Positions 1 to 5,383 of a DNA stretch of 5,383 bases are shown here, piece after piece. Position 1 is the first letter of the stretch, and each line of letters begins with the position of its first letter. The position numbers were made by a program, and so were the translations under genes. Source of the DNA: Rhodospirillales bacterium (GTDB taxonomy: Bacteria; Pseudomonadota; Alphaproteobacteria; Rhodospirillales; Casp-alpha2); NCBI GenBank assembly GCA_030727885.1, contig JANRAT010000173.1, positions 1 through 5,383 on the forward strand. Direction: 5' to 3'. Below the pieces are notes generated by a model, which saw nothing but the letters and a program-made list of their open reading frames with translations, was not told the origin of the DNA and searched no databases.

Positions 1-1
1 G

Positions 2-622
2 ATTATCCCCCTGCCGCCGGTTGCCGTTGCCATCTGGGCGCAGGAAACACACACAGGATTATTGAACCTCATCGATGTTCCGGCCTTGCCTGTGGTCATC
101 GTCTGCGTCGTCTTCCTAGATCTGGCGATCTATGCCCAGCATGTGATTTTTCACAAGATACCGGTCCTGTGGCGGCTGCACCGCATGCATCACGCCGATA
201 CAGATATCGACGTCACAACCGGCATTCGCTTTCATCCGATCGAGATCATTCTGTCGCTGCTGATCAAGATCGCCCTGGTCTGGGCGCTGGGCATCCCGGC
301 AGTGGCGGTGATCATCTTCGAAGTTGTTTTGAATGCATCGGCCATGTTCAATCATGCCAATCTGCGCTTGCTGCTACCGGTCGACCGAATATTGAGATTT
401 CTGATCGTCACCCCGGACATGCACCGGGTACACCATTCATGGCGCCCGATTGAGACCGACAGCAATTACGGCTTCAGTCTTTCGATCTGGGACCGGGTTT
501 TCAGAACCTACCGGGACCAGCCGGAGGACGGCCATGACGACATGACCATCGGCCTCAGCACGTTCCGGGAAGCGGAAAACCGCTCCCTGCCGGGTCTGTT
601 GATGATTCCGTTCCGGAAATAA
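2..622 (+). CDS. Sterol desaturase / fatty acid hydroxylase family protein (5'-truncated by the window edge)
   Basis: This is the C-terminal 206 residues of an integral-membrane, non-haem di-iron oxygenase of the sterol desaturase / fatty acid hydroxylase superfamily, which hydroxylates or desaturates lipid-type substrates at the membrane. The frame is open to the left edge with no stop, so the gene starts upstream; a TTG at 62 is in frame but sits inside continuous coding sequence and is unlikely to be the true start. Histidine clusters that bind iron in this family are visible, numbered from base 2: HVIFH (47-51), HRMHH (60-64), FNHAN (116-120) and HRVHH (141-145), followed by NYG (155-157). 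Hydrophobic stretches at about 28-46 and 83-110 fit membrane segments. Family members are usually about 250-330 residues, so perhaps 50-120 residues are missing. The substrate cannot be told from sequence. The stop codon lies one base from the stop of the convergent gene. Confidence 0.9.
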   Translation: MIPLPPVAVAIWAQETHTGLLNLIDVPALPVVIVCVVFLDLAIYAQHVIFHKIPVLWRLHRMHHADTDIDVTTGIRFHPIEIILSLLIKIALVWALGIPAVAVIIFEVVLNASAMFNHANLRLLLPVDRILRFLIVTPDMHRVHHSWRPIETDSNYGFSLSIWDRVFRTYRDQPEDGHDDMTIGLSTFREAENRSLPGLLMIPFRK

Positions 623-623
623 T

Positions 624-1259
624 TTATTTGCCGTTCAATGCCTGCATCATCTGTGCGGTTTTCTGGTCGTCCTGATAGGCGCTTGCGGACAAGGCGCTGA
701 TCGCGCCGGCAATATCTTCGGCGGAACGATTCTGGCTCATCTTCACTTTGGTTTCGATGCGATCGACCGGCATTTCGAAGGCCACGATTCCCTTGATCTG
801 GCGTTCCAGATGACCGTCCGGCAACCGCGCCGTCGACCAGTTTCCGGTCGTGTCGTTTTCAAACGCACCAACCAGTGTATCCAGAATCGCAATCGCCCCG
901 ACATCATCGGTGATCGCGCGGATCCTGCCGTGAAGGTGCACAGCGGCATAATTCCAGGTCGGCACCAGTGCCGGGTTGGTGTAGTAATTCGGCGAAATAT
1001 ATGCATGTGGCCCTGAGAAAACCGCCATCGACGTCGCCGTGCCGTCAAAGCGCTGGCTATGCGGATTGGCCTTGGCAACGTGACCGATGATCCGGCCCGG
1101 GCCATCGCCGCCTGCCAGCCAGAGCATCGGCAGGTGCGAGATATCCGGCATCGCACCCGGCGCATCACCCATCGTCATCAGGACCGCAAACGCGTTGTCA
1201 CGAACGATGCTCTGCGCCAGCTTTTCATCATCGCCGGCAAAGTGCCTGGGGATGTACAT
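624..1259 (-). CDS. PaiB-family FMN-binding protein (putative negative transcriptional regulator)
   Basis: This 211-residue protein has the full length and signature of the PaiB / FMN_bind_2 family, a split-barrel flavin-binding fold. Visible family motifs are MYIPRHF at the N-terminus, SHLP (41-44), GHVAKANPH (59-67), FSGPHAYISPNYY (81-93), VPTWNYAAVHLHG (99-111) and, near the C-terminus, a KG...E/F-x-P-x-x-RIE-x-K-x-KMSQNR block (156-178). Bacillus PaiB was described as a negative regulator of sporulation and protease genes, but many homologues are simply annotated as FMN-binding, and DNA binding is not evident here; an oxidoreductase-like role is possible. The ATG at 1259 is supported by a GGAG element at 1269-1272 (reverse strand), 9 bases upstream. 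It is divergent from the DUF6494 gene and convergent with the desaturase gene, so it appears to be a single-gene unit. Confidence 0.9.
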   Translation of the reverse strand: MYIPRHFAGDDEKLAQSIVRDNAFAVLMTMGDAPGAMPDISHLPMLWLAGGDGPGRIIGHVAKANPHSQRFDGTATSMAVFSGPHAYISPNYYTNPALVPTWNYAAVHLHGRIRAITDDVGAIAILDTLVGAFENDTTGNWSTARLPDGHLERQIKGIVAFEMPVDRIETKVKMSQNRSAEDIAGAISALSASAYQDDQKTAQMMQALNGK

Positions 1260-1281
1260 GCTCTCAGTCTCCGTTCCGTCG

Positions 1282-1310
1282 TTGTTCGATCCGCTACATG
1301 ACTTTATATA
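1282..1310 (+). promoter_or_regulatory. Candidate sigma70-type promoter for the DUF6494 gene
   Basis: TTGTTC (1282-1287) and TATATA (1305-1310) are separated by exactly 17 bases on the plus strand. This would place a transcription start near 1317 and give a leader of about 97 bases before the ATG at 1414. The same TA-rich block could serve as a -10 element on the minus strand for the paiB-type gene, but no good partner -35 is seen there. The assignment rests on sequence inspection only. Confidence 0.45.
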
Positions 1311-1344
1311 TGAACCGATGGAGTGTCCTCATTAAGGATATTCC

Positions 1345-1395
1345 GGCGTAAGCGACAGAGCCTTTATCGCCATCGCTGACGGAACCACTTACGCC
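1345..1395 (+). repeat. Inverted repeat in the presumed leader of the DUF6494 gene
   Basis: GGCGTAAG (1345-1352) is matched by a perfect reverse complement CTTACGCC (1388-1395), with a 35-base loop. The right arm ends 8 bases before the ribosome-binding site GGAGG (1404-1408). Within the loop, AGCGA (1351-1355) could pair alternatively with TCGCT (1373-1377). It could form a structured leader or be an operator, but an 8-bp repeat at this distance may also arise by chance. Confidence 0.25.
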
Positions 1396-1413
1396 AACCC
1401 TGCGGAGGATCAC

Positions 1414-1620
1414 ATGAACGAAGAAGTTTTCAACATGCAGCTCAGGAAGTTCCTGAAAAATGTCGGCGTCACGTCGCAACGGGAAATTGAAAGCGCCGTC
1501 CGCGCCGCCGTCGCAAGCGGCAAGCTTACAGGCAACGAAACCATTCAGGCAAAAGTAACCCTGAGCATCGAAAGCCTCGGCCTCTCGACCGACATCAACG
1601 GTGCAATCGAGCTGGCATAA
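1414..1620 (+). CDS. DUF6494 family small protein
   Basis: This 68-residue soluble protein has no signal peptide, membrane segment or cysteine. The sequence pattern matches my memory of DUF6494: an MNE-x-VFN-M-x-x-RKFLK N-terminus, then VGVTSQREIE (18-27) with an AVRAAV segment, a GKLTGNE turn (36-42), and a C-terminal beta-like part (AKVTLSIESLGL) ending in an acidic residue-containing tail. Function is unknown. The start is well supported by GGAGG at 1404-1408, 5 bases before the ATG. The N-terminal half is predicted helical with alternating charges, the rest probably beta strand. It is apparently monocistronic: divergent from the PaiB-type gene and convergent with sdhB, with a stem-loop after its stop codon. 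Proximity to the sdh operon is not proof of a functional link, since they are on opposite strands. Confidence 0.85.
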   Translation: MNEEVFNMQLRKFLKNVGVTSQREIESAVRAAVASGKLTGNETIQAKVTLSIESLGLSTDINGAIELA

Positions 1621-1626
1621 CCGACC

Positions 1627-1659
1627 GCTCAACCTTCGTCATGAAAGAGAAGGTTGAGC
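1627..1659. terminator. Perfect stem-loop between convergent DUF6494 and sdhB genes (probable bidirectional 3'-end element)
   Basis: GCTCAACCTTC (1627-1637) and GAAGGTTGAGC (1649-1659) form a perfect 11-bp stem with an 11-base loop. It begins 6 bases after the DUF6494 stop codon and lies 9 bases beyond the sdhB stop on the other strand. Neither side is followed by a clear T-run, so it is not a textbook intrinsic terminator. It may stop or stabilise transcript ends from both directions. Confidence 0.65.
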
Positions 1660-1668
1660 CTGGCGGCT

Positions 1669-2442
1669 TTACTGTCTTTGCACCAGTGCCTTCTTGATTT
1701 CGGCAATCGCCCGCCCGGGGTTCAGGCCCTTCGGACAGGTGTTGGTGCAGTTCATGATCGTATGGCAGCGGAACAGCCGGTACGGATCATCGAGGTTATC
1801 GAGCCGCTTGCCGGTCGCTTCATCGCGTGAATCGGCAATCCAGCGATAGGCCTGCAACAGGATGGCCGGGCCCAGGTATCTGTCGCCGTTCCACCAGTAG
1901 CTCGGGCACGAGGTCTGGCAGCAGAAGCAGAGAATGCATTCCCACAGACCATCAAGCTTGTCGCGCTCTTCCGGACTCTGCAGCCGTTCCGTAGTCGGCG
2001 CCTGCGTGTCGGCCTGCAGCCAGGGTTCAATCGAGCGGTACTGCGCATACGGCACATTGAGATCAGGGACCAGATCCTTGATCACCGGCATGTGCGGCAG
2101 CGGATAGATTTTGACATCGCCCTTGATGTCGTCGATCGACATGGTACAGGCCAGCGTGTTGGTGCCGTCGATGTTGAAGGCGCACGAACCGCACACCCCT
2201 TCACGGCATGAACGACGGAATGTCAGGGTCGGATCGATTTCATTCTTGATCTTGATCAGCGCGTCCAGAACCATCGGACCGCATTTGTCGAGATCGACTT
2301 CATAGGTATCGAGACGCGGCGTTGCATCGCTGTCCGGATCCCAGCGATAAACCTTGAACGCTCTGATATTGGTGCCGCCCGAAGCCTTAAAGGTCTTGCC
2401 TTCGGTAATCTTCGAGTTGGCCGGCAGTGTGAATTCAACCAT
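1669..2442 (-). CDS. sdhB: Succinate dehydrogenase iron-sulfur subunit
   Basis: This is the 257-residue electron-transfer subunit of respiratory complex II, on the cytoplasmic face, passing electrons from SdhA flavin to ubiquinone at the membrane anchor. The N-terminal ferredoxin-like domain holds the [2Fe-2S] ligands C79, C84, C87 and C99. The C-terminal domain holds C169, C172, C175 and C236, expected [4Fe-4S] ligands, and C179, C226 and C232, expected [3Fe-4S] ligands, by alignment with E. coli SdhB. P180-S181, W183-W184 and H227 match residues near the quinone site. The first cluster motif reads [11 protein letters not shown], whereas A and S are commoner at the F and Q positions; no ligand is altered. 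The ATG at 2442 follows AGGAAGG (2451-2457), which overlaps the sdhA stop codon, suggesting translational coupling. The gene is last in the operon, 14 bases after sdhA. Confidence 0.98.
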   Translation of the reverse strand: MVEFTLPANSKITEGKTFKASGGTNIRAFKVYRWDPDSDATPRLDTYEVDLDKCGPMVLDALIKIKNEIDPTLTFRRSCREGVCGSCAFNIDGTNTLACTMSIDDIKGDVKIYPLPHMPVIKDLVPDLNVPYAQYRSIEPWLQADTQAPTTERLQSPEERDKLDGLWECILCFCCQTSCPSYWWNGDRYLGPAILLQAYRWIADSRDEATGKRLDNLDDPYRLFRCHTIMNCTNTCPKGLNPGRAIAEIKKALVQRQ

Positions 2443-2456
2443 GTCTCAACCCTTCC

Positions 2457-4247
2457 TCAGTAGACCCGTGCCTTGGGCACAATATATTCAACTTCATCCG
2501 TCAGCGTGTAATCGTGAACCGGCCGGTAGCTGAGCTTGCAGCCGCCGTCCTCATCGATCCAAGCCAGGGAATGCTTCATCCATTCCTTGTCGTCGCGATC
2601 CGGATGATCTTCGTGAGCATGCGCGCCGCGGCTTTCGTGACGGGCTTCGGCGCAATACATGGTCGAGACCGCATTCGGCACCAGATTTGTCAGTTCCAGC
2701 GATTCCACCAGATCGGAATTCCAGATCAGCGAGCGGTCATGCACCTTGATGTCGGTCATCTTGGCGGTCACGGCATCAAGCTTCTCAACGCCTTCCTTGA
2801 GCACTTCGGCGGTCCGGAACACGGCCGCGTTGTTCTGCATGACGCGCTGAAGCTCGTCGCGGATGACGGCGGTCGGGATCGAGCCGCTGGCATGGCGAAC
2901 CTTGTCGAAGCGGGCAATTGCCTTGTCGGCAGAGGCCGTATTAAGCGGTGGCAGGGTTGCCCCCGGCTTGACGATCTCGGCAGCACGGATCGCCGCAGCA
3001 CGGCCGAACACGACCAGATCCAGCAGCGAATTGGTACCGAGACGGTTGGCGCCGTGCACCGAGGCCGACGCACATTCGCCGATCGCCATGATGCCCGGAT
3101 TGACGTTATCGGGATTATCCGCTGTCGGCATGATGACTTCGCCACGGTAGTTGGTCGGCACGCCGCCCATGTTGTAGTGCACCGTCGGCAGAACCGGGAT
3201 CGGGTCCTTGGTGGCATCGATGCCGGAGAAAATACGTGCTGTCTCGGTAATCCCCGGCAGACGCTTGTTCAGAACGTCGCCGCCCAGATGTTCGAGATGC
3301 AGATGGATATGGTCAGACATGTCGCCGACACCGCGGCCTTCGCGAATTTCCACGGTCATGGCCCGCGACACGACGTCGCGGCTGGCCAGATCCTTGGCAG
3401 TCGGTGCATAGCGTTCCATGAAACGCTCACCCTTCGAGTTGGTGAGATAGCCGCCTTCACCGCGTGCCCCTTCGGTGATCAGACAGCCGGCGCCATAAAT
3501 ACCGGTCGGATGGAACTGCACGAATTCCTGATCCTGCAGCGGAATGCCGGCCCGTGCCGCCATCGCGTTGCCGTCACCGGTGCAGGTGTGGGCAGAGGTC
3601 GCCGAGAAATACGCCCGACCGTAACCACCGGTCGCCAGCACAGTCATATGTGCCTGGAAGCGGTGAATTTTGCCGTCGTCCAGATTCCATGCAACGACAC
3701 CCTGACAGGCGCCTTCGCTGTCCATGATCAGATCGATGGCGAAATATTCGACGAAGAATTCAGCGTCGTTCTTCAGGGACTGCTGATACAGCGTGTGCAG
3801 GATCGCGTGACCGGTCCGGTCGGCAGCGGCGCAGGCGCGCTGCACCGGCTTTTCGCCGAAGTTGGCCATGTGGCCCCCAAATGGGCGCTGATAGATCTTG
3901 CCTTCATCGGTTCTGGAAAACGGCACGCCAAAGTGCTCAAGCTCATAGATTGCCGGCACCGCTTCGCGACACATGTATTCGATGGCGTCCTGATCGCCGA
4001 GCCAGTCGGCACCCTTGACGGTGTCGTACATGTGCCATTTCCAGTTATCCTCGGCCATGTTGCCGAGCGAGGCACTGATGCCGCCCTGTGCCGCAACGGT
4101 GTGCGAACGGGTCGGGAAAACCTTGGTGATGCACGCCGTCTTGAGGCCAGCCGCTGCCATCCCCAAAGTTGCACGCAGACCGGCCCCGCCGGCGCCGACA
4201 ACAATGACGTCGTATTTGTGATCAACGATCTCGTAGGATTGAGGCAT
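2457..4247 (-). CDS. sdhA: Succinate dehydrogenase flavoprotein subunit
   Basis: This 596-residue catalytic subunit oxidises succinate to fumarate in the TCA cycle and reduces covalently bound FAD. The N-terminal Rossmann motif GAGGAG (18-23) and the RSHT segment with H49, the expected site of 8-alpha-histidyl FAD attachment, are present, followed by AAQGG. Active-site residues align with E. coli SdhA: H246 in QFHPTG, T258-E259 in ITEG, the proton-relay R290 in SRDVVSR, H357 in VHYNMGG and R402 in [12 protein letters not shown]. The C-terminal domain with RHESRGAH and the YRPV...Y ending is complete, and the length is normal for alphaproteobacterial and mitochondrial-type SdhA. The ATG at 4247 lies 7 bases after the sdhD stop. 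The best ribosome-binding site, GGAG (4259-4262), lies inside the end of sdhD with a rather long 11-base spacing. No frameshift or missing residue was seen. Confidence 0.99.
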   Translation of the reverse strand: MPQSYEIVDHKYDVIVVGAGGAGLRATLGMAAAGLKTACITKVFPTRSHTVAAQGGISASLGNMAEDNWKWHMYDTVKGADWLGDQDAIEYMCREAVPAIYELEHFGVPFSRTDEGKIYQRPFGGHMANFGEKPVQRACAAADRTGHAILHTLYQQSLKNDAEFFVEYFAIDLIMDSEGACQGVVAWNLDDGKIHRFQAHMTVLATGGYGRAYFSATSAHTCTGDGNAMAARAGIPLQDQEFVQFHPTGIYGAGCLITEGARGEGGYLTNSKGERFMERYAPTAKDLASRDVVSRAMTVEIREGRGVGDMSDHIHLHLEHLGGDVLNKRLPGITETARIFSGIDATKDPIPVLPTVHYNMGGVPTNYRGEVIMPTADNPDNVNPGIMAIGECASASVHGANRLGTNSLLDLVVFGRAAAIRAAEIVKPGATLPPLNTASADKAIARFDKVRHASGSIPTAVIRDELQRVMQNNAAVFRTAEVLKEGVEKLDAVTAKMTDIKVHDRSLIWNSDLVESLELTNLVPNAVSTMYCAEARHESRGAHAHEDHPDRDDKEWMKHSLAWIDEDGGCKLSYRPVHDYTLTDEVEYIVPKARVY

Positions 4248-4254
4248 ACTCGGA

Positions 4255-4635
4255 CTAGCTCCCGAAGGTCAGGCGAATAACGGCAAAAATGGCGCACGCA
4301 CCGATAAGATAAACAGCAAATTTGGTGACGATCAGCGTTGTCAGCTTGGCCGCCTCACCGTGGATGTAATCCTCGATAATGACCTGCAGGCCAAGCATCG
4401 CATGATGAAACATCGTCAGGATCAGTAAAATCAGCAGGGCCGGATTGTAGTGTGCACCGACCCAGGCTTTGAAGGTGGCCAGATCGGCGCTGACGGCCGT
4501 CGATGCCGCAAGCACGAACCAGATCACCAGCGGCACCAGGGCAATGCCACTGATGCGCTGCACCCAGAAATGATGTACGCCGCCATGCGACGCGCCGAGA
4601 CCGCGAACGCGACCGAGCTGTGAACGGAATTCCAT
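4255..4635 (-). CDS. sdhD: Succinate dehydrogenase hydrophobic membrane anchor subunit
   Basis: This 126-residue membrane protein pairs with SdhC to bind haem b and ubiquinone and to dock SdhAB on the inner membrane. The N-terminus carries the alphaproteobacterial-type R-x-RGLG...[16 protein letters not shown] pattern (9-35). Three membrane helices are visible at about 27-48, 65-87 and 99-121. By spacing to E. coli SdhD (H71, D82, Y83), H78 is the likely axial haem ligand and D89-Y90 the quinone-site pair, within [15 protein letters not shown] (76-90). The start ATG at 4635 is two bases after the sdhC stop. It is preceded by GGGGAG (4642-4647), which lies in the last codons of sdhC, implying coupled translation. 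Confidence 0.95.
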   Translation of the reverse strand: MEFRSQLGRVRGLGASHGGVHHFWVQRISGIALVPLVIWFVLAASTAVSADLATFKAWVGAHYNPALLILLILTMFHHAMLGLQVIIEDYIHGEAAKLTTLIVTKFAVYLIGACAIFAVIRLTFGS

Positions 4636-4637
4636 GA

Positions 4638-5030
4638 TCAGCTCCCCACCGAATAGGCCAGACAGAATGTGCCCAGCGTCAGGACAGCCGCAGTGATCAA
4701 AACAGCAACCCCGCTTTTCTTTACCTGGTCCATCTCAAAGCCCCAACCAATGTCCCAGGCGATGTGCCGGATTCCGTTGGCCAGATGATACCACAGCGAA
4801 AACACCACGCCGAACAGGACCAGCCTGCCGAACCATGAACCAAGCACCGCCTGCGCGGTGGCAAAAACGTCCGGCCCGTAGGTTGCCGCAGTCAGAAGAT
4901 AGGCCAGCAAAACCGCGCCGAAGCACAAGGCAACGCCCGTAATCCGGTGCAAGATCGACAACATCGATGTGATCTGCGGTTTATAAACCTGCAAGTGAGG
5001 AGAAAGCGGGCGATTTCGGGTCGTCATCAT
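4638..5030 (-). CDS. sdhC: Succinate dehydrogenase cytochrome b556 subunit
   Basis: This 130-residue membrane anchor is the first gene of the sdhCDAB operon. The family signature RPLSPHLQVY (7-16) is followed by SILHRITG (25-32), where S25 and R29 match the ubiquinone-site S27 and R31 of E. coli SdhC. H82 in WYHLANGIRH matches the axial haem ligand H84, and D93 matches D95. Three membrane helices lie at about 29-49, 66-86 and 106-127. Two consecutive ATG codons (5030 and 5027) are possible starts. AAAGG at 5037-5041 is 6 bases from the first and 9 from the second, so the choice is unresolved; the longer form is given. The gene is co-directional with sdhD, two bases away. Confidence 0.96.
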   Translation of the reverse strand: MMTTRNRPLSPHLQVYKPQITSMLSILHRITGVALCFGAVLLAYLLTAATYGPDVFATAQAVLGSWFGRLVLFGVVFSLWYHLANGIRHIAWDIGWGFEMDQVKKSGVAVLITAAVLTLGTFCLAYSVGS

Positions 5031-5070
5031 GAAATGCCTTTCGTTCGGCGGGGCAAGCTTCTTCGCGTTA

Positions 5071-5085
5071 TCAACCTGTATTTAA
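5071..5085 (-). promoter_or_regulatory. CtrA-like site (one mismatch)
   Basis: On the minus strand this reads TTAA-N7-TTGA, one base from the alphaproteobacterial CtrA consensus TTAA-N7-TTAA. It lies at or just downstream of the expected sdh transcription start. One such near-match in a few hundred bases is not statistically strong, so it is listed only because alphaproteobacterial origins and cell-cycle promoters often combine CtrA and DnaA sites. Confidence 0.15.
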
Positions 5086-5114
5086 GTGGTACTCGGCGGC
5101 TTCCAGCAAGTCAA
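5080..5114 (-). promoter_or_regulatory. Candidate promoter of the sdhCDAB operon
   Basis: On the minus strand, TTGACT (5109-5114) is an excellent -35 element. At a 17-base spacing the -10 would be TACCAC (5086-5091), which is weak. A second reading is TTGCTG (5104-5109) with an 18-base spacer to TTAAAT (5080-5085). Either would give a leader of roughly 45-50 bases before sdhC. The exact -10 is uncertain. Confidence 0.45.
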
Positions 5115-5171
5115 CTTTTCATAGTGCGTTGCAGCATACAAAACACATCAAATTCCATCCGAAACTGAATA
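5109..5171. other. AT-rich segment upstream of the sdh promoter
   Basis: About 35% of these 63 bases are G or C by hand count, clearly below the surrounding coding DNA. It starts at the -35 element of the sdh promoter and ends about 30 bases short of the DnaA-box-like cluster. It could be an UP-element-like promoter flank or, with the adjacent boxes, an unwinding element. AT-richness alone does not decide. Confidence 0.35.
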
Positions 5172-5202
5172 CCCGCACTGATCCGGGACTTTCAGAGCCG
5201 AT

Positions 5203-5251
5203 TGTGGAAAACCTGTGGATAGATTGGGGACAACAGCAAAGGTTTTGCACA
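5203..5251. promoter_or_regulatory. Cluster of DnaA-box-like 9-mers
   Basis: Two 9-mers fit the relaxed DnaA-box consensus TTWTNCACA exactly: TTTTCCACA on the minus strand (5203-5211) and TTTTGCACA on the plus strand (5243-5251). CTATCCACA on the minus strand (5214-5222) differs from TTATCCACA by one base, and TTGTCCCCA on the minus strand (5225-5233) by two. The three minus-strand copies start exactly 11 bases apart (5203, 5214, 5225), so they lie on nearly the same helix face. Clusters of this kind occur in bacterial origins and in DnaA-regulated promoters. Which applies here cannot be told from the window. Confidence 0.55.
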
Positions 5252-5383
5252 GGAAACGTACTTTACCCCCAGCTTTCTCCGTAGCGGTGGGCAACGGAAC
5301 AGCGCATTGTTAATCCGCACACGAGGACATCGTCGCGGTTCTTGCCGGTTCGCCGGCAGTTCCGGTCGTGGCAGTTGCGGGGG

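Larger units (their letters stand above)
5031..5383. other. Upstream region of the sdh operon with no confident gene
   Basis: No convincing coding sequence was found on either strand of this 353-base stretch. From the sdhC side it holds the sdhC ribosome-binding site, a CtrA-like half-matched site, the probable sdh promoter, an AT-rich segment, a DnaA-box-like cluster, about 70 bases with no recognised signal, and an open frame of unclear status at the extreme right. The region therefore looks regulatory and possibly replication-related rather than coding. Confidence 0.7.

Noticed and set aside
62..622. Complete short desaturase starting at TTG 62
   Set aside because: The frame stays open to base 2, the family is normally much longer, and no ribosome-binding site lies before this TTG, so the gene is truncated by the window rather than short.
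1294..1632. 112-codon minus-strand open frame covering the DUF6494 gene
   Set aside because: It overlaps the whole DUF6494 gene, the promoter and the stem-loop, has no recognisable motif, and competes with a gene that has a strong ribosome-binding site and family pattern.
2514..4280. Very long (588-codon) open frame on the plus strand opposite sdhA
   Set aside because: It is an antisense shadow of the strongly coding sdhA. Its translation shows no recognisable domain and is rich in residues typical of reverse-frame artefacts in GC-rich DNA, and the SdhA catalytic residues prove the minus strand is the coding one.
4947..5168. 73-codon plus-strand open frame over the sdhC start and promoter
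   Set aside because: It overlaps the well-supported 5' end of sdhC, has no recognisable motif and shows no ribosome-binding site of note.
5196..5383. Minus-strand open frame running in from the right edge across the DnaA-box cluster
   Set aside because: Its translation is rich in Arg, Pro and Leu with no family pattern, it overlaps the 9-mer cluster, and it lacks a start within the window.

Overview
The window looks like chromosomal DNA from an alphaproteobacterium, plausibly a Rhodospirillales-type organism. This is inferred from the style of the succinate dehydrogenase subunits, the sdhC-sdhD-sdhA-sdhB order, the presence of a DUF6494-type small protein, and moderately high GC with GC-rich third positions. 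No rRNA, tRNA, CRISPR array, insertion sequence or phage gene was seen.

Layout, left to right. Bases 1-622 (+) hold the C-terminal part of a sterol desaturase / fatty acid hydroxylase family membrane di-iron enzyme, whose start lies outside the window. It converges on a PaiB-type FMN-binding protein gene (624-1259, -) with one base between the two stop codons. A 154-bp divergent intergenic region carries a good sigma70-like promoter candidate and an inverted repeat, and leads into a 68-residue DUF6494 family protein (1414-1620, +). A perfect 11-bp stem-loop (1627-1659) lies between that gene and the convergent end of the sdh operon.

The main unit is a complete succinate dehydrogenase (respiratory complex II) operon on the minus strand, read right to left: sdhC (5030-4638), sdhD (4635-4255), sdhA (4247-2457), sdhB (2442-1669). 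Gaps are only 2, 7 and 14 bases, and the visible ribosome-binding sites sit in or beside the preceding gene's end, so the genes are very probably co-transcribed and translationally linked. SdhC and SdhD form the haem- and quinone-binding membrane anchor. SdhA carries covalent FAD and oxidises succinate to fumarate. SdhB passes electrons through its [2Fe-2S], [4Fe-4S] and [3Fe-4S] clusters to ubiquinone. All catalytic and ligand residues checked are present.

The 353 bases upstream of sdhC (5031-5383) contain no confidently called gene but are the most interesting part. They hold the likely sdh promoter, a roughly 63-bp AT-rich segment, and a compact cluster of DnaA-box-like 9-mers (5203-5251), three of them in head-to-tail 11-bp phase and one inverted. 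This could be a replication-origin-like element or a DnaA-responsive or DnaA-titrating site beside the sdh promoter. At the extreme right an open frame on the plus strand runs off the window and faintly resembles the start of a KDPG-aldolase-type protein, but it lacks a normal start codon.
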